From Pseudomonadota bacterium (GTDB lineage Bacteria; Pseudomonadota; Gammaproteobacteria; Burkholderiales; Burkholderiaceae_F): 5,444 nt of DNA. Shown here in pieces: positions 1 through 5,178 of this stretch. The notes under the pieces are model-generated. The model did no database searches. It worked only from the letters and a program-made list of their open reading frames with translations, and was not told where the DNA came from. The position numbers and the translations under genes were made by a program. The stretch is from NCBI GenBank assembly GCA_021823635.1, contig JAKANT010000156.1:1-5444 (forward strand), written 5' to 3'. Position 1 is the first letter of the stretch; each line of letters begins with the position of its first letter.

Positions 1-2682
1 GTGGAGGACGCGCACGGCCAGCCGCCTACAGTGCCGTTCTGGTTCGGCGAGGCGCCGGGCCGCAGCGACGAGCTGTCGCAATCGGTGTCGCGGCTGCGCG
101 CGGCGATCGACGAGCGGCTCGCCGCGCTCGGCCGCCAGGCGGCGCTCGGCTGGCTGACCGCAGACGCGGGTCTCGCGCCGGCGGCGGCCGAGCAGATCGT
201 CGATTACCTGGCGGCGGCGCGCGCGGCGCTCGGCACGCTGCCGACGCAGCGCTGCGTGGTGCTGGAGCGCTTCTTCGACGAAGCGGGCGGCATGCAGTTG
301 GTCGTGCATGCGCCGTTCGGCAGCCGCATCAACCGCGCGTGGGGACTCGCCCTGCGCAAGCGCTTCTGCCGCAAGTTCGACTTCGAGCTGCAGGCGGCGG
401 CGACCGAAGACGCGATCGTGCTGTCGCTTTCGACCGCGCACAGCTTTCCGCTCGAAGACGTGGCGCGCTACCTGAGTGCGGCGACCGTGCGGCCGCTGCT
501 GGTGCAGGCGCTGCTCGACGCGCCGATGTTTCCGACCCGCTGGCGCTGGAACGCGCAGGTAGCGCTCGCGCTGCCGCGCATGCGCGGCGGGCGCAAGGTA
601 GCGCCGCAACTGCAGCGCATGCTGGCCGAGGATCTGCTGGCGACGATCTTTCCCGACCAGGTGGCGTGCTTCGAAAACATCGTCGGCGACCGCGAAATCC
701 CCGACCATCCGCTGGTCGAGCAGACGATCGCCGACTGCCTGCACGAAGCGATGGACATCGAGGGGCTGGAGCGCCTGCTCGGCGCGCTCGAGCGCGGCGA
801 CGTGCGGGTCGTTGCGCGCGACCTCACCGAGCCGTCGCCGCTGGCAGCCGAGATCCTTTCGGCGCGGCCATACGCTTTCCTCGACGACGCACCGCTGGAA
901 GAGCGCCGCACGCAGGCGGTGCTGGCGCGCCGCTTCCTCGATGCGGACAGCGCCGCCGGCCTCGGCAAACTCGACACCGAGGCGATCGCGCGCGTGCGCG
1001 AGGAGGCCTGGCCCGAGGCGCGCAGCGCCGACGAACTGCACGATGCGCTGATGAGCCTGGGCTTTCTGACTGCCGCCGAGGTCGATGCGTGTCCGCCGTG
1101 GCGGGCACTGTTCGACGAACTGGCCGCGGCGCGGCGCGCCGCACATCTCGCGGTGCCCGGTCGCCACGACGGCGGCCTGTACGTCGCCGCCGAGCGGCTG
1201 CCGGAGTTCGCGGCGCTGCATCCGCATGCGCGGCGCACGCCGGACATCGAAGCCCCGGCCGAGTTTCGCAAGCCGTGGACGCGCGAAGCGGCGTTGATCG
1301 AAATCCTGCGCGACCGGCTGCAGGGGCTCGGGCCCGTGACGGCGGGCGAACTCGCGGCGTCGCTGCGGTTGGCCGAAAGCGAGATCGAAACCGCGTTGCT
1401 CGCGCTCGAAGCGGAGGGCTCGGCGATGCGCGGCCGCTTCGCGCGGGCAGACGGCGAGCCGATCGAATGGTGCGAGCGGCGGCTGCTGGCGCGCATCCAC
1501 CGGCTCACGGTCAACCGGCTGCGGCAGGAGGTCGAGCCGGTGGCCTCGGCCGATTTCCTGCGCTTCCTGTTCGAATGGCAGCGCGTGGCGCCCGAAGCGC
1601 GCGTCGAAGGGGCCGATGCGGTCGCGGGCATCGTGTCGCAGCTCGACGGCTTCGAGGCGCCGGCGGCAGCGTGGGAGACCGAGATCCTTCCGGCGCGCGT
1701 CAACGAGTACGAACCGGCGTGGCTCGACGACCTGTCGCGTGCGGGCCGCGTGGTGTGGGCGCGCATCGCGCCGCTGGCGACGACGGGCGAACGCGCCCCG
1801 GCGCCGGTGCGCACCACGCCGATCGTGCTGGCGAGCCGCCGCCATTTCGGCCTTTGGTCGCGCCTTGCCCGCAACGGCGACGACGTGGCGCTGACCTCGC
1901 GCGGCGAGCGCGTGCGCGCGTTTCTGGCAACGCACGGCGCGTCGTTCTTCGACGAGATCGTCGGCGGTACGGGACTTTTGCGCACCCAGGTCGAGGAGGC
2001 GCTGGCGGAGCTGGTGGCGCATGGACTCGTGCACTCCGACAGCGCCGCCGGGCTGCGCGCGCTGCTCGTGCCGTCGGATCGCCGGCGCCGCTTCGACGGC
2101 GGCAGGCGCCTGCGGCGCACTGCGCTGTTCGGCATCGAGGACGCCGGCCGCTGGGCGCTGGCGCGAAGGCAAGGCGCCGACGACCGCGGCGCCGACGATG
2201 CCGACGTCGTCGAACACGTCGCGCGCACGCTGCTGCGCCGTTACGGCGTCGTGTTCTGGCGCCTGCTCGCGCGCGAAGCGCCCTGGCTGCCGCCGTGGCG
2301 CAATCTTCTGCGCTGCTATCGGCGCATGGAGGCGCGCGGCGAAATCCGCGGCGGGCGTTTCGTCGCCGGCGTGGCGGGCGAGCAGTTCGCCGCCCCCGAA
2401 GCGGTGGGCCTGCTGCGCGACGTGCGGCGGCGTGAGCGCGCGGGCGCGCTGGTCGGCGTCAGCGGTGCCGATCCGCTAAACCTGGTCGGCATCGTCACGC
2501 CGGGTGCGCGCCTGCCGGCGCTCACCGGCAACCGCGTGCTGTACCGCGACGGCGTGCCGATCGCGTTGCTCGTGGCCGGCGAGGTGCGCTTCCTCGAAGC
2601 GCTGGCGCCCGAGGCGCAATGGAGCGCGCGCAACGCGCTGCTCAAGCGCCAGGTGCCGGCATCCTTGCGGTTTTTGGCATGA
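1..2682 (+). CDS. lhr: Lhr-type ATP-dependent helicase, C-terminal two thirds (5' end outside window)
   Basis: Lhr is a superfamily 2 DNA helicase for DNA repair that translocates 3'-5'. The frame is open from the first base, so the GTG at 1 is probably an internal Val codon and not the start. Family full length is about 1400-1500 residues and 893 remain, so both RecA-like ATPase domains should lie to the left. Visible in order: the post-RecA junction with FWFGEAPGR (residues 13-21) leading into a winged-helix/helical segment; the DEAD/H-associated domain (about 86-300) with VVLERFFDE, HAPFGSRINRAWG and NIVGDREIPDHP; then a long Lhr-specific C-terminal domain (about 420-893). That domain has FLRFLFEWQ (519-527), VSQLDGFEAP (545-554), ILPARV (562-567) and a terminal DPLNLVGIVTPG block (824-835). 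It is related to AlkZ/YcaQ winged-helix DNA glycosylases, and glycosylase activity has been reported for E. coli Lhr. No frameshift is seen, and the stop is TGA at 2680. Family call is secure; activity is inferred. Confidence 0.95.
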   Translation: MEDAHGQPPTVPFWFGEAPGRSDELSQSVSRLRAAIDERLAALGRQAALGWLTADAGLAPAAAEQIVDYLAAARAALGTLPTQRCVVLERFFDEAGGMQLVVHAPFGSRINRAWGLALRKRFCRKFDFELQAAATEDAIVLSLSTAHSFPLEDVARYLSAATVRPLLVQALLDAPMFPTRWRWNAQVALALPRMRGGRKVAPQLQRMLAEDLLATIFPDQVACFENIVGDREIPDHPLVEQTIADCLHEAMDIEGLERLLGALERGDVRVVARDLTEPSPLAAEILSARPYAFLDDAPLEERRTQAVLARRFLDADSAAGLGKLDTEAIARVREEAWPEARSADELHDALMSLGFLTAAEVDACPPWRALFDELAAARRAAHLAVPGRHDGGLYVAAERLPEFAALHPHARRTPDIEAPAEFRKPWTREAALIEILRDRLQGLGPVTAGELAASLRLAESEIETALLALEAEGSAMRGRFARADGEPIEWCERRLLARIHRLTVNRLRQEVEPVASADFLRFLFEWQRVAPEARVEGADAVAGIVSQLDGFEAPAAAWETEILPARVNEYEPAWLDDLSRAGRVVWARIAPLATTGERAPAPVRTTPIVLASRRHFGLWSRLARNGDDVALTSRGERVRAFLATHGASFFDEIVGGTGLLRTQVEEALAELVAHGLVHSDSAAGLRALLVPSDRRRRFDGGRRLRRTALFGIEDAGRWALARRQGADDRGADDADVVEHVARTLLRRYGVVFWRLLAREAPWLPPWRNLLRCYRRMEARGEIRGGRFVAGVAGEQFAAPEAVGLLRDVRRRERAGALVGVSGADPLNLVGIVTPGARLPALTGNRVLYRDGVPIALLVAGEVRFLEALAPEAQWSARNALLKRQVPASLRFLA

Positions 2683-2737
2683 GCACGCCGCTCGCCTCGG
2701 CCAGATGCGGCCGGCAGCCGCGTGTAGACCCGTCCGC

Positions 2738-2746
2738 AAAGGAAAC
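2738..2746 (+). promoter_or_regulatory. ribosome binding site of the possible leader ORF
   Basis: AAAGGAAAC contains AAGGA complementary to the 16S rRNA tail, with its last base six bases before the ATG at 2750. It is the main reason to take the 39-codon ORF seriously, because the cytochrome start candidates downstream have weak or badly spaced sites. Confidence 0.4.
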
Positions 2747-2749
2747 TGC

Positions 2750-2869
2750 ATGGGCGCAGGCGATCGCGTGCGCCAAGGTGCGCACGACGTCCCGGTCGCG
2801 GGCGAGCTGCGCGAGCCGGGCGGACTCGCGGAACCCCGTCGGTGCGCCGATGGGGAGTGCCGCAAGTAA
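2750..2869 (+). CDS. possible 39-residue leader ORF, coupled to the cytochrome gene
   Basis: ATG at 2750 is preceded by AAAGGAAA (AAGGA at 2739-2743, six bases before the start), one of the better ribosome binding sites in the window. The ORF runs 39 codons to TAA at 2867. It begins MGAGDRVRQGAHDVPVAGEL and ends in CRK, with two cysteines near the end (CADGEC) and no membrane segment or signal peptide. The stop lies two bases before the ATG at 2872, giving TAAGGATG, a typical arrangement for translational coupling. Third positions are mostly G or C but less strictly than in the neighbours. No family is recognised. It may be a leader peptide controlling the cytochrome gene, or a chance frame: in such GC-rich DNA other frames are open here too, including one on the minus strand. 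Confidence 0.35.
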   Translation: MGAGDRVRQGAHDVPVAGELREPGGLAEPRRCADGECRK

Positions 2870-2871
2870 GG

Positions 2872-3798
2872 ATGCGTGAGACGTCTGCGATGCCGCAGCG
2901 AACGCTCGCCGGTGTCCTTGCAGCCCTCGTCGCGGGTGCCGCGCTCGCCGCCGCGGCGCCGGCGATACGCGCGCAGACGTACGAGGACATCGCGCCGATT
3001 CTGGCGGCGCGCTGCGCGATGTGCCACAGCGGCGCCGCCGCGGCCGCGGGGCTTGCGCTCGATTCGCTGGAAGGCCTGCTGAAAGGCAGCCGCAACGGCC
3101 CGGTCGTCGTCGCCGGCGCACCGGACAAGAGCGAATTGGTGCGACGGTTGACCGGCAAGAGTCAGCCGCGCATGCCGATGACGGGTCCGCCGTTCCTGTC
3201 CGACGACGAGATACGGCGCTTCGAGCGCTGGATCGCGGCGGGCCTGCCGACCGGCGGGGGCGTCGCGCCGAGCGCCGTCGCGATCCCGCGTCCCGCGCCC
3301 GGCGAGCCGGTCACCTACCTGCACGTCGCGCCGATTTTCGCCACACGCTGCGCCAAGTGCCACGCGGACAAAGGGATCATGGGACCGCCGCCGGAGGGCT
3401 ATCGGCTGACGTCGCACGCCGAAACCGTGTCGGCGCGCGACCGTGCGCGTGTGGTGCCTGGCCAGCCGCTGGCGAGTGAACTTCTGCGCCGCGTGCGCGG
3501 CATCGCGCGCCCGCAAATGCCGTTGAACGGCCCGCCGTACCTCGAGGAAAAAGAGATCGAACTGATCGACCGGTGGATCGCGGACGGCGCGCGCGATGCC
3601 GCCGGGCAGCCGACGCCGCTGCCGGTGGGCGCACGCGTTCGACTGCACGGGCGCGTGCGCGCAGACGGCACGCTCGACGGCCTGCGCTTCGAGGGTGACG
3701 CTGCGCGCGGCCGCGAGCGGCCGCGGTCCGACCGGCAAGCCGAACTGCGCGGCCAGGTGGAGGCCAACGGAACCATTCGGGCCGAGCGGCTGCGGTGA
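2872..3798 (+). CDS. exported di-heme c-type cytochrome with two PSCyt1-like domains
   Basis: A 308-residue electron-transfer protein, probably periplasmic. A Sec signal is clear: a hydrophobic Ala/Leu/Val stretch at residues 12-31, with cleavage likely after IRA (34) before QTYED. Two homologous heme modules follow. Module 1 (about 39-125) has CAMCH (48-52) and a candidate distal Met in PRMPMTGPP (M101 or M103). Module 2 (about 151-241) has CAKCH (160-164) and PQMPLNGPP (M216). Each module ends with an acidic helix and RWIA. Both resemble the planctomycete-type cytochrome c domain (PSCyt1) also found in proteobacteria. Residues 252-308 form a tail with two short repeats containing GxVxA(D/N)GT. 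Start choice: ATG 2872 directly follows the TAA of the small ORF; ATG 2890 (302 aa, GTGAG nine bases upstream) also keeps the signal; an extension to GTG 2842 would put an unneeded ten residues in front. The redox partner is unknown, and no oxidase or dehydrogenase gene is adjacent. Confidence 0.9.
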   Translation: MRETSAMPQRTLAGVLAALVAGAALAAAAPAIRAQTYEDIAPILAARCAMCHSGAAAAAGLALDSLEGLLKGSRNGPVVVAGAPDKSELVRRLTGKSQPRMPMTGPPFLSDDEIRRFERWIAAGLPTGGGVAPSAVAIPRPAPGEPVTYLHVAPIFATRCAKCHADKGIMGPPPEGYRLTSHAETVSARDRARVVPGQPLASELLRRVRGIARPQMPLNGPPYLEEKEIELIDRWIADGARDAAGQPTPLPVGARVRLHGRVRADGTLDGLRFEGDAARGRERPRSDRQAELRGQVEANGTIRAERLR

Positions 3799-3951
3799 GG
3801 CTCGCCGAAGCAGCCCGCGCGTCCGCCAACGTCGATCTTCGTTCCCAGCGCTGACGCATCGGAGTCGAACCCGACCCCCGTCTTTGCGCATGCCGCCGCC
3901 ACAAGCAGGCCGCCCGCTACTCCGTCATCGAGGCTCGCGAAGGCAGCGCCC

Positions 3952-3989
3952 GGGGGGGGCAGGCGCAGCCCGCACGGCTGCGCGACCCC
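3952..3989 (+). terminator. G8 run plus GC hairpin, possible terminator or structured RNA element
   Basis: The core is a perfect 8-bp stem, GCGCAGCC (3963-3970) with GGCTGCGC (3976-3983), around a 5-base loop CGCAC. Four G of the flanking G8 run (3956-3959) can also pair with CCCC (3986-3989) across a small internal loop. It lies about 165 bases after the cytochrome stop and 155 before the cupin start, so it could end the cytochrome transcript or shape the cupin leader. No T run follows, so a classical intrinsic terminator is not shown. It could also be a dispersed palindromic repeat. Confidence 0.4.
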
Positions 3990-4033
3990 TCCGGCTCGCA
4001 GCATGCCCACTTCTCGATGGGATCGACACGAGA

Positions 4034-4053
4034 AAAGTTGGACGTTTCACTTT
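4034..4053. promoter_or_regulatory. small inverted repeat in an AT-rich patch upstream of the cupin gene
   Basis: AAAGT (4034-4038) and ACTTT (4049-4053) are separated by ten bases, in the only AT-rich stretch of the gap. Symmetric short arms at this spacing could be an operator, and the position about 90-110 bases before the cupin start fits a promoter region. The arms are only five bases long, so chance is a real alternative. Confidence 0.2.
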
Positions 4054-4132
4054 CGCCCCGAGACCGCAGACGTCGCCCATGCCGGCAACGAACAGAAAGC
4101 CCGGGTGTTTGAGTGCCACGGTCACACGTAAC

Positions 4133-4138
4133 AGGAGG
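4133..4138 (+). promoter_or_regulatory. strong ribosome binding site of the cupin gene
   Basis: A full AGGAGG sits five bases before the ATG at 4144. It fixes the start and is the strongest ribosome site in the window, which suggests efficient translation of the cupin. Confidence 0.85.
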
Positions 4139-4143
4139 ATGCC

Positions 4144-4635
4144 ATGCAGCGCCAGGCCCCGATCACCGATGCGAATCCGACGGTCGAGGAAATGGAGGCG
4201 CGCGTGGCGCGCTTCGGCAAGTTGGTGCCGACCTCCGATTACGTCGATGCGGCGATCCCGGGCTACGAGCGCACCACCTACCGGGTGCTGGGGACCGCGC
4301 CCGACGCGCCGCTTGCCGCGGAAGGCTTTCACATGAACCTGATCCTGTGCCAGCCCGGCAAGGCGGCGCCGCTGCACAACCATCTGACGCAGGAGGTGTT
4401 CGTCGCGCTCACCGGCCGCTGGCAGGTCTTCTGGGGCCCGGAGGGCAGCCGCAGCTTGGTCCTGGAGCCGTTCGACACGATCAGCATTCCGCCCGGCGTG
4501 TCGCGCGGGTTCCGCAACGTCGGCGACCGGCCCGCCTATCTGCTGGGGATGGTGAGCGGCCAGGACCCCGGCATGATCAACTGGCCCGCCAAGGTGCGGG
4601 CGGCGGCAGCCGCGGCGGGCGTCGATCTTCCATGA
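4144..4635 (+). CDS. small single-domain cupin protein with altered motif 2
   Basis: A 163-residue cytoplasmic protein with one cupin barrel (Cupin_2 type), no signal peptide and no membrane segment. Motif 1 is complete: G72, H78, H80, E84 and G91 match G(X)5HXH(X)3E(X)6G, giving three of the usual four metal ligands. Motif 2 is recognisable as SIPPGVSRGFRN (114-125), but the expected ligand His is Arg at 121 and the leading Gly is Phe 110. The N-terminal 60 residues are a family-specific extension, and the C-terminal end (INWPAKVRAA...GVDLP) is a helix-like tail seen in several small bacterial cupins. Possible roles are a metal-dependent dioxygenase or isomerase, or a binding protein that has lost or changed its metal site. 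It is transcribed towards the ridA/CoA-ligase pair and might share its metabolism. The substrate cannot be told from sequence. Confidence 0.88.
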   Translation: MQRQAPITDANPTVEEMEARVARFGKLVPTSDYVDAAIPGYERTTYRVLGTAPDAPLAAEGFHMNLILCQPGKAAPLHNHLTQEVFVALTGRWQVFWGPEGSRSLVLEPFDTISIPPGVSRGFRNVGDRPAYLLGMVSGQDPGMINWPAKVRAAAAAAGVDLP

Positions 4636-4654
4636 CGGCCACCGGGCGACGACA

Positions 4655-4682
4655 CGGCGCGGGCCAATGAAAGCTCGCGCCG
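4655..4682. terminator. hairpin between convergent genes, possible bidirectional terminator
   Basis: A 10-bp stem (4655-4664 with 4673-4682, one G-T pair) closes an 8-base loop CAATGAAA. It lies 19 bases after the cupin stop and 54 bases beyond the end of the convergent RidA-family gene, where a shared terminator would be expected. Neither side has a T run, so termination may be Rho-dependent or the hairpin may only protect the 3' ends. A weaker imperfect hairpin (GCGAC 4682-4686 with GTCGC 4699-4703) abuts it. Confidence 0.4.
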
Positions 4683-4736
4683 CGACCGCTGCACCGCAGT
4701 CGCCCCGGCGTGGACGCGGTGTGCGCGAGTCGCCAC

Positions 4737-5132
4737 TCAATCCGGCACGACCGCGGTGGCCTCGATTTCGACCTTGGCGCCGTCTTCCATGAGGCCGGCG
4801 ACTTCGATGGCGGTCATCGCGATGCCGTAGTGGCCGATGATCTCGCGAAACGCCTGCCCGAGGCGCGGCGCCGCCGCCAGGTATTCGCGCTTGTCGGTGA
4901 CGTACCAGGTCATGCGCACGATGTGCTGCGGGCCGGCGCCCGCCTCCTTCAGCACCGCGACGACGTTGGCGAGCGCCTGACGCGCCTGCTCGGCGAGGTC
5001 CTGGCTGCGGAATCGCTCCTGCGCGTCCCAGCCGACCATGCCGGCGACGAACACCAGGCGGCCGCGCGCGGCCACCCCGTTGGCGTAGCCGCGCGGACGC
5101 GGCCAGCCGGGCGGTTGCAGGATCTGTCTCAT
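4737..5132 (-). CDS. RidA/YjgF/YER057c/UK114 family protein lacking the conserved Arg
   Basis: A 131-residue cytoplasmic protein, the usual length for this trimeric family, whose best known member (RidA) hydrolyses reactive 2-aminoacrylate and other enamines/imines. Visible: RGYANGV near the N-terminus (Tyr16 at the position of the active-site Tyr), the strand RLVFVAGMVGWD (25-36), the helix with QARQALANVVAVLKEAGAG (49-67), and the terminal KVEIEATAVV (120-129). The conserved Arg of true RidA (Arg105 in E. coli, in VARLP) falls at Gly113 in VAGLMEDG, so classical imine deaminase activity is doubtful; this fits Rid subfamilies without that Arg. The start at 5132 is supported by GGAGAG (plus-strand 5138-5143) five bases upstream; the frame stays open further upstream, but that part overlaps the ligase gene and is not protein-like. 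It follows the CoA ligase by 46 bases, so an operon is likely. Confidence 0.92.
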   Translation of the reverse strand: MRQILQPPGWPRPRGYANGVAARGRLVFVAGMVGWDAQERFRSQDLAEQARQALANVVAVLKEAGAGPQHIVRMTWYVTDKREYLAAAPRLGQAFREIIGHYGIAMTAIEVAGLMEDGAKVEIEATAVVPD

Positions 5133-5137
5133 CGGCT

Positions 5138-5143
5138 CTCTCC
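5138..5143 (-). promoter_or_regulatory. ribosome binding site that sets the RidA-family start
   Basis: Read on the minus strand this is GGAGAG, ending five bases before the ATG at 5132. It decides for the 131-residue product over a much longer open frame. Confidence 0.75.
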
Positions 5144-5178
5144 GGTGGCGGCGAAGCGCATCGTGGGCGCCTGCTGTG

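Larger units (their letters stand above)
3799..4143. other. 345-base intergenic region without a supported gene
   Basis: The overlapping frames here are GC-driven shadows without a ribosome site or family features. What can be seen: a short imperfect inverted repeat at 3858-3875 (ATCGG/CCGAC); a run of eight G at 3952-3959 followed by a strong hairpin at 3963-3983; a locally AT-rich patch at about 4027-4054 with the inverted repeat AAAGT/ACTTT; and the cupin ribosome site at 4133-4138. The promoter of the cupin gene is probably in the right half, but no good -35/-10 pair could be recognised. Confidence 0.7.

Noticed and set aside
339..2435. A 698-codon plus-strand frame inside lhr, and a 586-codon minus-strand frame
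   Set aside because: Both are composition shadows of lhr, with Arg/Ala/Ser-dominated translations and no domain; the lhr frame shows continuous family motifs.
2674..2689. Sigma-54-like box TTGGCATG at the end of lhr
   Set aside because: The -24-like half is good, but the -12 half lacks the GC at the required spacing (CC instead), so no promoter is claimed.
2698..2713. CGGCC/GGCCG hairpin just after lhr as a terminator
   Set aside because: Only five base pairs with no T run; such stems are common by chance at this GC content.
2642..2871. Minus-strand frame across the lhr/cytochrome gap whose translation looks partly protein-like (for example LARDRDVVRTLAHAIACAHA)
   Set aside because: No ribosome site or recognisable family was found and it runs into the 3' end of lhr on one side and the cytochrome on the other. 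A decayed gene fragment cannot be excluded without a protein search.
3858..3875. tRNA T-arm-like sequence on the minus strand (GTTCGACTCC)
   Set aside because: With the normal 7-base T loop only two of five stem pairs form, and no anticodon arm or acceptor stem was found around it.
2476..3891. A 471-codon open frame on the minus strand, antisense to the cytochrome gene
   Set aside because: It is Arg/Ala/Pro-rich low-complexity translation typical of the opposite strand of a GC-rich gene, has no family features, and covers the clear signal peptide and two CxxCH motifs on the plus strand.
4113..4670. Alternative 185-codon frame overlapping the cupin gene
   Set aside because: It lacks a ribosome site at its start, and its translation has no domain, whereas the overlapping frame has an AGGAGG site and full cupin motif 1.
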